From Lachnospiraceae bacterium (GTDB taxonomy: Bacteria > Bacillota > Clostridia > Lachnospirales > Lachnospiraceae), in NCBI GenBank assembly GCA_021770755.1, contig JAETQI010000020.1, positions 1 to 64,000 on the forward strand: a DNA stretch of 64,000 nt. The letters are read 5' to 3'. Of the stretch, positions 53,412-60,602 are shown piece after piece. How positions within the stretch are numbered: the first letter of the stretch is position 1; every line of letters begins with the position of its first letter. The position numbers were made by a program, and so were the translations under genes. The notes under the pieces are model-generated. The model searched no databases, was not told the origin of the DNA, and worked only from the letters and a program-made list of their open reading frames with translations.

Positions 53412-54327
53412 GGTTCTCACTGTCCCTTCTTGTGCCATTCGGCTCGCCCGAACGGTTATTTTTCCTTATTTGTTCGTGGTAAAAATAATTGACAATCACG
53501 GGCGGGGCGTTAAAGTCCTTATGTCTGCTATCATCATTTGTCACATAATCAAGTCCGATTTCGACGGCAAAGGATTTACATTCTTTGTCAAGGGTTATCC
53601 AATAACTGCGGTCTTTGCAATCGTATATTTCATGGTATAGAGGGAAAAGCTGCGGATATTTTTCTTTTATATAGTCCATAATGACGGTTTTGTAGCCACC
53701 CCGCAGATTAAGGTTCTCCAACCATATCAGATTGCATTGTGACATTGCCCGCCGGATAATCGCTTTTATATCCGTAATGCCGGGAAATATCGGGGAGATA
53801 AAGCAGGTAGTCCGCACACCCGCAAGATAAAAGGCTTTCATGGCGGCAAGCCGCCTTTCTATGGAAACGGCTTTATCCATATCCTCCCGGAAACTTTCGT
53901 CCAGTGTGTTAATAGACCACGAAACACGGGCATTAGGAAACGACTTTATCAAGTCAAGGTCACGCAGTATCAAGTCGGATTTCGTGGCAATGGAGAGCTT
54001 TGCGCCGCTTCCTTTTAGCTGTTCCAGTAAAGCCCTTGTGCGCCCGTAGGTTTCTTCCTGTGGATTATAGGGGTCAGTGACAGAACCGATAAACAACTCC
54101 TTGCCTTTGTACTTTCCGGGATTTTTGATTTCTTTCCAGTATTTTATATCTAAGAAAGTTCCCCAGTCCTCCGTATGCCCCGTAAAGCGTTTCATAAAGG
54201 ACGCATAACAATACTTGCAGGCGTGGGTACACCCCGCATAGGGGTTTACGGAATATTCACAAACGGGCAGATTAGACTTTGTAAGGACGCTTTTCACGTC
54301 TATTTCATTGATAACCGTTTCTATCAT
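53389..54327 (-). CDS. SPL-family radical SAM protein
   Basis: This 312-residue protein has the radical SAM cysteines in GCTHACKYCYASF (about 31-43), preceded by SVNPYAGC, and the block FIGSVTDPYNPQEE. This pattern fits the spore-photoproduct-lyase-like (SplB/Rv2578c) group. True SPL repairs UV thymine dimers; many relatives have no known substrate. AAGGAG lies nine bases before ATG 54327, and the start overlaps the DUF1848 stop. The neighbouring MutM supports a role with damaged nucleic acid, but this is inference. Confidence 0.85.
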   Translation of the reverse strand: MIETVINEIDVKSVLTKSNLPVCEYSVNPYAGCTHACKYCYASFMKRFTGHTEDWGTFLDIKYWKEIKNPGKYKGKELFIGSVTDPYNPQEETYGRTRALLEQLKGSGAKLSIATKSDLILRDLDLIKSFPNARVSWSINTLDESFREDMDKAVSIERRLAAMKAFYLAGVRTTCFISPIFPGITDIKAIIRRAMSQCNLIWLENLNLRGGYKTVIMDYIKEKYPQLFPLYHEIYDCKDRSYWITLDKECKSFAVEIGLDYVTNDDSRHKDFNAPPVIVNYFYHEQIRKNNRSGEPNGTRRDSENHAGIAGS

Positions 54328-55247
54328 TTTCGGTTCTCCTTTTGGAAAGACTTCTGCGCCCCCTGTACTACTACGTCCTCCGGCTTTATCACACCAAGCA
54401 GCAGGGGAGAAGTTTTGTCATGGTATTTGTAGTTTTCAAATGCTTTCTGCGGGTTCTTGTTGGCATAACAGTATTTGCAGCCATTCATGCAGGTATCATA
54501 AGCCCCTATGTCCCGGCTTTCGATACAGTGGCAGCCCTGCCGTGTGCCTTTATGCTTTAAGTCCTTAAAGATAATACCGTTGGCATTTCCCAAAATATCA
54601 AGCGTCATGCAGCCAGAAGTTTGGATATGATAACGGGAAAAATCGCCATTTGTTCCGCAAGTCTGAATGTAAATGCCGTATCTTTCCGCAATCGCTCCAA
54701 GCCCCTGTGCCAGTGCGTCCATATCTTGTTCGGATAGGGGGATAAGCTCCGGCATATTGCTTTCCAGTTTTTTATACATTTCCACAAAGCTGAAAATACA
54801 GCGGTCAATGTATGGGGAAAGCACTTTTGCCATACGTTCAAAGGTTTCTAAATGCCGTTTAATGGTATATTCCTTTGTCAGCAGAACGGGATCATACCTC
54901 CATGCAATCCGCTGTTTTCCAACGATTTCGGACAGTTTGATTAAGGTTTCCATGCTTTCTTCTATGCCCGGAACGCCCGGCTCAATCTCCTTTCCGTAAG
55001 CGGTAATCGTGTAGTGGAAGTAAGTATGAAAACGGTCTGTGATCTCATGCAGGCGTGGCAGTATGGACTTGTAATTCTTAGAGCAGAACACAACGCAGTC
55101 TACCGTGTCCGGGGTCAGTTCATAGCGTGTTAGCTTGTTTGGAAACAAGGGATTGCGTGAAAGTGCGTACCCTTGCGAAAAACGGTTCAAGAGCCATTCC
55201 GTGTAATATTGGACGGTATCTGTCCGTCCTCCTGTGTTGATAATCAT
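54324..55247 (-). CDS. DUF1848 protein with C-terminal cysteine cluster
   Basis: This 307-residue DUF1848 protein begins MIINTGGRTDTVQYYTEWLL and has a barrel-like pattern (VDCVVFCSKNYKSI, YFHYTITAYG, RIAWRYDPVLLT). A cysteine cluster near 250-275 (QGCHCIESRDIGAYDTCMNG then CKYCYAN) could hold an iron-sulfur centre. The family has no established function but often neighbours SPL-type radical SAM genes. GGAGG precedes ATG 55247. It is translationally coupled to the radical SAM gene. Confidence 0.88.
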   Translation of the reverse strand: MIINTGGRTDTVQYYTEWLLNRFSQGYALSRNPLFPNKLTRYELTPDTVDCVVFCSKNYKSILPRLHEITDRFHTYFHYTITAYGKEIEPGVPGIEESMETLIKLSEIVGKQRIAWRYDPVLLTKEYTIKRHLETFERMAKVLSPYIDRCIFSFVEMYKKLESNMPELIPLSEQDMDALAQGLGAIAERYGIYIQTCGTNGDFSRYHIQTSGCMTLDILGNANGIIFKDLKHKGTRQGCHCIESRDIGAYDTCMNGCKYCYANKNPQKAFENYKYHDKTSPLLLGVIKPEDVVVQGAQKSFQKENRK

Positions 55248-55262
55248 TTTTCTACCTCCGTT

Positions 55263-55879
55263 TTACCATTTTCCAAAATGCAGCGTGCTTGTTACTGGAC
55301 GCTCCACCTGCTCTAAAACGGCAGCGTCTTTTGCGGGATAGCCAAGACCAATATAGCAGGGCAACATATAGCCTTTGGGGGCGTGAACAGTTTCCGCTAC
55401 CTGCAAGCCCTCATTTCCTACGGGAATACGCATAGAGCAGGCAAGCCCCTCCGCAGCCGCCGCAAGGAAAATATTTTCTATGCAGCACCATACCGAAGCA
55501 AAGGAATTTAAGGAGCTAACAGAGGAAGCATGAAACAGGCTGTTTCCTCCCTTAAAAAGGGCAGTATCACGCAGCCGCTTTTTGCCAACATGGAATACTG
55601 TTTCGGCATTGCGTCCGCATACATTTTCTGTTGCGGGGAAGCCGAAGCACTTACAAAGCGGTTTTCGCCCTGTGCTTTGGCAAACGCTTTGACAAACTGA
55701 AAGGCGTTTTCTTTTTCTTCTTCCTCACGCAAAATAACAAACTCCCATTCCCTCCCGTGGTCGTGAGTAGGGGCTTGTATTCCTGCGGCAATGATACGTT
55801 CCAGTACATCAGCAGAAATAGGCTCTGTGGTCAAATCTCTAACAGTCCTGCGGCTATTGATTACTTGATAAAATTCCAT
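55263..55879 (-). pseudogene. Nitroreductase-family gene with one frameshift
   Basis: The first frame (ATG 55879, AAGGAG upstream) gives a nitroreductase start, VINSRRTVRDLTTEPISADV, up to GCVILPF, then stops at 55508. The other frame resumes at once (GGNSLFHASS ... LAAAAEGLACSMRIPVGNEG ... YIGLGYPAKDAAVLEQ) and ends at TAA 55263. The break falls at an A run (55554-55558) whose complement reads CCCTTTTTAAGG. One missing T would restore the frame, so this is either a recent mutation or a sequencing error. Confidence 0.75.
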
Positions 55880-56087
55880 AATTATTTCTCCTTGTTCTTC
55901 TTGATTTTTTGCACATACCAGTCATAAAAAGCAGACAACACCTTGCCGTATCAAAGGAAAATGAAGTATTGCAATAGGCATGAAGTAAACCTAATCTTAT
56001 ACCTAATTCTTGATAATCACAGGCGTTTGGTTGTGTTACGGTGTCCTTGTGTGCCTGTTTGTCAATAGAAACAGATTTCTTTTCCAT
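55854..56087 (-). CDS. Small ORF of unknown family, possibly degraded
   Basis: A 77-codon frame lies between the MarR and nitroreductase genes. Its first part (NACDYQELGIRLGLLHAYCN) looks protein-like. Beyond residue 45 another frame reads YGKVLSAFYDWYVQKIKKNK and ends just before the nitroreductase start, which looks more like a natural C-terminus. A frameshifted or internally deleted gene is likely. I do not recognise the family. Confidence 0.35.
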   Translation of the reverse strand: MEKKSVSIDKQAHKDTVTQPNACDYQELGIRLGLLHAYCNTSFSFDTARCCLLFMTGMCKKSRRTRRNNYGILSSNQ

Positions 56088-56094
56088 GCTGTCA

Positions 56095-56550
56095 TTATTC
56101 CTCTTTGATTTCGCTGAATTTTTGTTTCATGTAGTTTGAAAAGATTGTGGTAATGCGTACCATTTCGATAATGTCTTTTTCCTCTAATTCAGCCATTGCG
56201 TCAATTTCAGCACTAGCGGCGGGCGGGATAATATTTTTTGCGTATTCCCTGCCTGCGTCCGTAAAGCGGATAATTTTATTTCGGCGGTCATTTTCTGCTT
56301 CGGTAAGCGATATATACCCAAGTTTCCAAAACTTTTTAATGATTGCACTTACAGTCTGCTTTGTGGCAGACAGCCGTTCGCAGATTTCCGATTGCAGGCA
56401 GCCGTCCTCGGCAAACCAGATTATATCCAACACAAACAATTCCTTTGATGTCAGATTGTGCTTTCTTGCGTACAGTTCATAGGCGGCATACTGTATATCC
56501 CGCAGTAGGCAATATTGATTTACATAGGCTCTTACTTCTTCTCTATCCAT
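56095..56550 (-). CDS. MarR-family transcriptional regulator
   Basis: This protein of about 151 residues has a winged helix: LTSKELFVLDIIWFAEDGCL, QSEICERLSATKQTVSAIIK and the wing NDRRNKIIRFTDAGREYA (about 35-110). Regulators of this group often respond to oxidants or phenolics. ATG 56550 follows GAGGAG; a GTG at 56562 is less likely. A TGTCT-N6-AGACA palindrome overlaps its promoter, so it probably represses itself and the downstream nitroreductase, DUF1848, radical SAM and mutM genes. Confidence 0.9.
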   Translation of the reverse strand: MDREEVRAYVNQYCLLRDIQYAAYELYARKHNLTSKELFVLDIIWFAEDGCLQSEICERLSATKQTVSAIIKKFWKLGYISLTEAENDRRNKIIRFTDAGREYAKNIIPPAASAEIDAMAELEEKDIIEMVRITTIFSNYMKQKFSEIKEE

Positions 56551-56580
56551 ATCGCTCCTCACTTTCTTATAATGATAGAC

Positions 56581-56627
56581 TGTCTAATATCAGACATTAG
56601 AATATCAGACATTTTGCATTTCGTCAA
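56581..56627 (-). promoter_or_regulatory. MarR operon promoter with palindromic operator
   Basis: On the minus strand TTGACG (56627-56622), 17 bases and TATTCT (56604-56599) form the promoter. TGTCTAATATCAGACA (56581-56596) is an inverted repeat just downstream of the -10, and a further half-site ATATCAGACAT (56602-56612) overlaps it. Confidence 0.75.
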
Positions 56628-56800
56628 GATGTTCAAGAGAAAAATTGTAGTGAAATGTAAAAAAACCAGGAAACGGCGTCCGCAGACTGTCATTCCCCGG
56701 CGTTCCATTACTCCATATCTTCAGCAGGCAGGAACACAAGCCCGGCAGATTCTTCATCAGTCAATTTCTTCAGCTTTTCCGCTGTGCGCTCCACAAGATT

Positions 56801-57063
56801 TTAGTACAGTTCCAACGAATCTTCCGCATCCACCCACATCTGCATATTTCCTTCAAGATACAATAAATCCATCGGTATGCCGATGGATTGCATATATCAA
56901 GCGGTTCATCTATTGCCAGAGCATTTAAGGCACATGCGGAGCAGGGAGTCGTTTTTAACCCTTCTTCTGCTTTGTTGCAGTCTATTCGTAAAAAGTAGCC
57001 CGCATGGGTGTATACGTCAATGCTGTTATGGTAAATATTGTATGTTGCGTAAATCATATTCAT
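56801..57063 (-). pseudogene. Frameshifted DUF6061-like small gene
   Basis: ATG 57063 (GAGGAC upstream) opens MNMIYATYNIYHNSIDVYTH and continues through KAEEGLKTTPCSACALNALA, a pattern I associate with small DUF6061-type proteins. After IDEPL the good-looking C-terminus (YLEGNMQMWVDAEDSLELY) is in another frame and stops at 56801. A short duplication of CCATCGG/CCGATGG sequence at the break may have caused the shift. Confidence 0.5.
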
Positions 57064-57158
57064 TTTTTATCTGTCCTCTTTTCATTGATTTTTTGAAAGC
57101 ATTTCAATCAGTTTACCAATTCCCGTATATTATGTGTTATAATGTTTTATGTGATTTT

Positions 57159-57242
57159 GTTTCCCTCATTTTTTCCCACGATGCGAAGCTTCGTTTATCT
57201 GGGTTCGTAATGCCTTGTGGGAAGATATAACATGAGGGAAAC
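57159..57242. other. Nested inverted-repeat structure, 84 bases
   Basis: GTTTCCCTCAT (57159-57169) pairs with ATGAGGGAAAC (57232-57242). Inside it, TTCCCAC (57173-57179) pairs with GTGGGAA (57217-57223), and within that CGAAGCTTCG (57184-57193) is a perfect palindrome. It lies in the 310-base gene-free stretch 57064-57373 together with further AGGGAAA/TTTCCC copies. It could be a structured RNA, a recombination site or a remnant of another element. Confidence 0.5.
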
Positions 57243-57373
57243 TATAAGGGAAAGCTCACTTGCGATAAACTTAGTGTTTTCAAGGGTTAGTGGGGATTTT
57301 AATAATAAAATATAACAGCTAATGTTTCCCTTAAAAATCATCAAATCACAATCGAAATTTGAAGGAGCAACAC

Positions 57374-57700
57374 ATGGGAACAGGTATTATTATGTGCGGC
57401 TTAAATGGCAGTGGAAAGAGTACGTTGGGAAAGGCTCTTGATGCCGTAATAATTGATGTTCCCAAGGATATTCGGATAGAACGAGTTAAGAATCGTTCTT
57501 TTCAGAAATTTGGAAGCAGAATGTTATTAGGCGGAGATTTATACGAACAGGAACAACACTTTTTTGATTTAGTCAAATCCAGAGCCGAGGATACTGTTGA
57601 AAAATGGGTACAGTCTTTAAACTGCCCTATCATAAGAATTGACGGAACAAAACCCATTGAAGAAAATATAAATCTTATAATAGAACAGATAAAAAGCTAA
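57374..57700 (+). CDS. P-loop kinase-like protein with internal deletion
   Basis: From ATG 57374 (AAGGAG upstream), 108 residues. Walker A is GLNGSGKSTLGKAL (about 9-22). The next residues jump directly to VIIDVPKDIRIERVKNRSFQ and SRMLLGGDLYEQEQHFFDLV, which belong to the late part of shikimate-kinase-like AAA proteins. The central lid and substrate region of about 60 residues is missing, in frame. The gene is open but probably inactive. TTCCAGTTT follows its stop. Confidence 0.6.
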   Translation: MGTGIIMCGLNGSGKSTLGKALDAVIIDVPKDIRIERVKNRSFQKFGSRMLLGGDLYEQEQHFFDLVKSRAEDTVEKWVQSLNCPIIRIDGTKPIEENINLIIEQIKS

Positions 57701-57759
57701 CTTCCAGTTTATCGGAGAGTTCGGCAAAACAAAAATGAAAATTGAGGAGGATAATATAT

Positions 57760-58119
57760 ATGGAGTTGATTATGCAGTCTACTTTTTCAACGTGTGGACA
57801 GGCGTGTATTGCTATGATTACAGGAAAAAATATTGAGGAAGTAATAAAGGATATGAAAACAGATGGAGCGACGAGTATCGGGCAACTGATAGAAATACTT
57901 GATTTTTATGGCATTGGACACGCTGAAAGAAACAAACGGATTTCCAAAAAGAATCCTGTTCCCTACAAGTATTCGATACTGACAGTCCATACAGATGCAG
58001 GATATACACATTGGACACTGCTGTATGATAATAAATATTATGACCCAGAGTTTGGGCTGATTGAGGGCGAATATACTCATGGGAAAATCACATCATTTTT
58101 AGAAATATATGCTGAGTAG
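57760..58119 (+). CDS. C39-like cysteine peptidase domain protein
   Basis: This 119-residue protein has a papain-like C39 pattern: QSTFSTCGQACIAMITG with the candidate nucleophile Cys near 12-16, the helix SIGQLIEILDFYGIG, and a His-Asp pair in GYTHWTLLYDNKYYDPEFG (about 83-101). Peptidase domains of this class mature bacteriocin leaders, but free-standing forms like this are of unknown role. GAGGAGG precedes ATG 57760. AATTCCAGTTT follows its stop. It is the last gene before the right end of the element. Confidence 0.7.
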   Translation: MELIMQSTFSTCGQACIAMITGKNIEEVIKDMKTDGATSIGQLIEILDFYGIGHAERNKRISKKNPVPYKYSILTVHTDAGYTHWTLLYDNKYYDPEFGLIEGEYTHGKITSFLEIYAE

Positions 58120-58152
58120 AAAATTCCAGTTTGTTGAATAAAAGCATAAACA

Positions 58153-58187
58153 AGAGGTTGTTAGAAAAAGACCGTCTAACAACCTCT
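58153..58187. terminator. Perfect 13-bp hairpin near the right end of the element
   Basis: AGAGGTTGTTAGA (58153-58165) pairs with TCTAACAACCTCT (58175-58187) around a nine-base loop. There is no T tract. It may end the C39-like transcript or be part of the recombination region. Confidence 0.5.
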
Positions 58188-58225
58188 ACAACAATTACAC
58201 TTTTGGTTACACTCAATTAGCTGAT

Positions 58226-58293
58226 GTGCGGAAAGCTCCTTTCTATGAGAGTTTGCGGCGTGGGGAAATTCGTTCAAGTCCCATCTTCCGCAC
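58226..58293 (+). other. Right attachment site with tRNA-like remnant
   Basis: The exact 21-base copy of the tRNA-Leu(AAG) end is at 58272-58292. GTGCGGAA (58226-58233) pairs with TTCCGCAC (58286-58293) like an acceptor stem around a shrunken, non-functional interior, suggesting a decayed tRNA fragment displaced by the insertion. Confidence 0.7.
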
Positions 58294-58297
58294 TTAA

Positions 58298-58329
58298 CCC
58301 TGGTAAATTCAAAGTTTACCAGGGTTTTT
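58298..58329 (+). terminator. Strong terminator right of the element, probably the ancestral tRNA-Leu terminator
   Basis: CCCTGGTAAA (58298-58307) and TTTACCAGGG (58315-58324) pair around a seven-base loop, followed by TTTTT. It stands five bases after the attR copy, where a tRNA terminator would have stood before integration. Confidence 0.85.
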
Positions 58330-58375
58330 CTTTCTAAAACTTTCTATGTGTTCCTTTTTTACTCGCAAGGCTGCT

Positions 58376-58718
58376 TTACAGTTCTTTGAGCGTTTGACGA
58401 GCATAAGAAAGGAGCATTTCCATGAAAAAAATATCCCTTAAAAACTCAGACAACTTAACCGTGGACGAAGCGTTTGCGGACTTCAAAGGACATTGCCGGA
58501 TTAAAAATCTGTCTGGGGAAACAATTAACTTCTGCCGTAATACTCGTTTCTTCAAAAACCTCCCGAACAGCCGCTTCCTCCGGCAATTCATTTTCATGGC
58601 AAAATCCTCCGGGAATCAGCAATTTCCCCTTTGCTCTGCCGTATGTATGCCTTACAAGCAGGACCTGATTTTTTCTTCTTACAATACAACCTACCGAAAA
58701 ACAATAATTATCATTCAT
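58376..58718 (-). pseudogene. NUDIX hydrolase fragment
   Basis: ATG 58718 (GAGGG upstream) opens a NUDIX domain: YCFSVGCIVRRKNQVLLVRH and the Nudix box GGFCHENELPEEAAVREVFE with ETSI following (about 38-61). The frame stops at 58455. A second frame ending at 58376 (LRDIFFMEMLLSYARQTLKE) may be the shifted C-terminus. The central and late parts are missing, so the gene is probably inactive. Confidence 0.65.
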
Positions 58719-58721
58719 ATT

Positions 58722-59030
58722 TTATCCCTCATTTCCTGTCAATCTGATATTCAGTGTCTCTATTATTTTTTCTGCTACTTTCTCAGGCTGTAAACACGTT
58801 GAATCAATATTGGGATATATTGCCCTTTTTATATTCTCTTCCTTACAACATTTAAGGATAATCGGGCATACCTCAAACAGTATACCATCTTCTCTTAGGC
58901 AGCCAATTACTTGTTCAAATATTTGTTTTCGTTCTCCATGGAAACCATATGAAAAAATAACATATTCTATATCCTCACACAGAAGATCATTTTTGAATAA
59001 TGAATAAATATTATTAGATCCTATAATCAA
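58722..59030 (-). pseudogene. Probable C-terminal fragment of a P-loop nucleotide-kinase-like gene
   Basis: A 102-codon frame without a convincing ribosome site. The sequence LCEDIEYVIFSYGFHGERKQ then IFEQVIGCLREDG, and AIYPNIDSTCLQPEKVAEKI, resembles the second half of small AAA/shikimate-kinase-like proteins. No P-loop is present, so the 5' half appears lost. Family assignment is tentative. Confidence 0.4.
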
Positions 59031-59090
59031 AATAAATTTTTCATTCTATAACACCATATCATTTTTCCTGAAGCAATTAATGATTATAAC

Positions 59091-59320
59091 TCAAAATCTA
59101 ATCGCATTGTTGAGCAGGCTGTCCAGTTCATGAAAATTATTTGCAATATCACCAGCATAAACCTCATGATCCCTGTTGAACAAAACCGTATTGATTCCTG
59201 CCTCTCGTGCCACATTTAAATTTTGCACGCTGTTATCGACAAAGATACACTCCTGCGGAACACATTGAAGATGCTTAATTGAAAAGAAATCATATTTCCT
59301 TTCACAAATATGTATCCGGC
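59091..59320 (-). pseudogene. HAD-superfamily hydrolase, C-terminal fragment
   Basis: Minus-strand sequence encodes CVPQECIFVDNSVQNLNVAR then EAGINTVLFNRDHEVYAGDI and ends at TGA 59093-59091. This is the motif IV region of a HAD hydrolase. No start or upstream catalytic motifs are in frame. A neighbouring frame to about 59410 (FADNPDAGYIFV) may hold more of the gene. Confidence 0.65.
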
Positions 59321-59442
59321 ATCCGGGTTATCTGCAAAGAAATCCGCGATTTCAATATTTCGATTGCAATCATCTTCGGCTTCTTTTAAATCGTCACTAA
59401 ATTCTTCCAGTCCCTTTTTGAAGGTTCAACCATTTTTTTGCT

Positions 59443-59622
59443 CTATAGAACCCTGACTAATATAAATACAACAATAGCATAAAATACCCATGTCCACTTA
59501 TTTCCCAAATTCATTGTATAGCCAAACCCGCTTTGTGGTCTTTTGATAATGACTCTTTTATCTTCTCTGTTGAAATATAGTCTTCCGGTTAACCAGCCAT
59601 CATTCCTATTGCTTGGTCTCAT
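59443..59622 (-). CDS. Small DUF5808-like membrane protein, 59 aa
   Basis: ATG 59622 has a good AAAGGAG site and the frame ends at TAG 59445-59443. The N-terminal half carries a DUF5808-like motif (RLYFNREDKRVIIKRPQSGF followed by GYTMNLGNKWTW). The rest is one membrane helix, VFYAIVVFILVRVL. It is the only intact-looking gene in the debris between 58.4 and 60.2 kb. Confidence 0.65.
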   Translation of the reverse strand: MRPSNRNDGWLTGRLYFNREDKRVIIKRPQSGFGYTMNLGNKWTWVFYAIVVFILVRVL

Positions 59623-59876
59623 AAAGTTCTCCTTTGCAGCTTCCCATTGTGATTTAATATTGTCACTTTATATGCATCTCACTTCCAGTTATATTATATG
59701 TAAATTCCAGTCGGAAAACAACCTATTTTGCATTTTTATCATTGTATATTAAGGGCCATCCGGCACATGGCAATTCACGGTATCTGACGAAAAGCACTTT
59801 CCAAACACGCTCTAATACTCTATCCAGTCTGGAATGAACGACTGTTTTCTTTTCACCGGATTATTTTTTATGCTTG

Positions 59877-60226
59877 CAAATCCAAGACCCGACAAGTAGA
59901 GAAATATCAATATTCTGCCCTGACCATTACATTAACTGGCGATCATAAAGTGATCTACCAGCGTTTTCTGGAATGGGAAAGCAGTCCGGACAGGAACAGA
60001 GGGCATGTTGTGAATGACTGTTATCCGGAAAAGAAAGAAAATCAACAAAAAAACACGAAAATCCACAACGATTTCTTATGAAGCTTTTGTTCATGGGATC
60101 GAACAAAGGGGATTTGATATCTTTTGCGTCGGCAGCAGACAGATCAAGGTCGATACGACAGATTTTTCAAAAATAGATACGGAAGAATTATTGACACAGA
60201 TTAAAACCTGGAAGCGCGGCGAGTAG
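59877..60226 (+). pseudogene. C-terminal remnant of an AAA-type kinase
   Basis: One frame encodes KYQYSALTITLTGDHKVIYQ, RFLEWESSPDRNRGHVVNDC and then YPEKKENQQKN. After a short disrupted stretch (about 60050-60080) the next frame continues ISYEAFVHGIEQRGFDIFCV and GSRQIKVDTTDFSKI. Both parts together look like the lid and C-terminus of a P-loop kinase. There is no P-loop. The frame runs into repeat copy E and stops at 60226. The 59650-59876 stretch shows nothing recognisable. Confidence 0.55.
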
Positions 60227-60253
60227 GAAAGATGGCTCTTCCCTACTCGATTG
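60214..60253 (-). repeat. Dispersed repeat, copy E (hairpin 1 only, inverted)
   Basis: GAGTAGGAAAGA (60221-60232) pairs with TCTTCCCTACTC (60237-60248). The order of flanks (GCGCGGC before, GATTGTAC after) shows it is in the opposite orientation to copies A-D. Hairpin 2 is absent. Confidence 0.8.
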
Positions 60254-60274
60254 TACAAGCATCCTGCACAGCGA

Positions 60275-60511
60275 TCACGCGACTACGTATTTTTCAAGCT
60301 TAAGCAAAAGCGCTTCCCTCTCTTCCATCTCGGCATGGATGTCGAGAAGCAGTGGCTTTCTGCAGTCGCAGCTCAGTACGCCAAGCAGTGATTTTGCGTC
60401 GAGATATGTATTTCTACCGCTGATCAGATCGATATCATACGGAGCGCTCCTCGTGATATCGATAAAATCCCGAACCTTGTCTACTGAATCAAGTAAAACT
60501 TTTACTCCCAT
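60275..60511 (-). CDS. Second Crh-like HPr-fold protein (no His15, Ser46 motif kept)
   Basis: This 78-residue protein has the HPr fold pattern. Its active-site loop is replaced (LLDSVDKVRDF in place of GIHARPA), but the HPr-kinase-type motif DAKSLLGVLSCD is present, with Ser41 matching Ser46. It is related to the protein at 39288-39533 but clearly diverged. AAGGAG precedes ATG 60511. A good promoter and an array of TATGCA motifs lie upstream. A regulatory, non-transport role is predicted. Confidence 0.8.
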   Translation of the reverse strand: MGVKVLLDSVDKVRDFIDITRSAPYDIDLISGRNTYLDAKSLLGVLSCDCRKPLLLDIHAEMEEREALLLKLEKYVVA

Positions 60512-60573
60512 GATGTTCTCCTTTTCTCACTCTAATTATTTTCCGCAACAGTTCGTCCACTGCTACAGCTCCT

Positions 60574-60602
60574 ATTATCGCTTATTTCCGCCCAGTATGC
60601 AA
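60574..60602 (-). promoter_or_regulatory. Promoter of the second Crh-like gene
   Basis: On the minus strand TTGCAT (60602-60597), 17 bases and GATAAT (60579-60574) precede the ATG by about 60 bases. TATGCA or TGCATA occurs repeatedly (60596, 60608, 60650, 60714, 60722), two of them 12 bp apart at the -35. Confidence 0.6.

Larger units (their letters stand above)
50720..58292. mobile_element. Decayed integrative element in tRNA-Leu(AAG), about 7.6 kb
   Basis: The element is bounded by the tRNA 3' end (50699-50719) and an exact 21-base copy (58272-58292). It holds two remnants of one tyrosine recombinase, a peptidase E-like gene, a MarR-controlled operon (nitroreductase, DUF1848, radical SAM, MutM) and small single genes. 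It is visibly more A/T-rich than its flanks. Immediately right of the second copy lies a strong terminator, probably the original tRNA terminator displaced by insertion. No intact integrase or conjugation gene remains, so it is not expected to move by itself. Confidence 0.8.
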
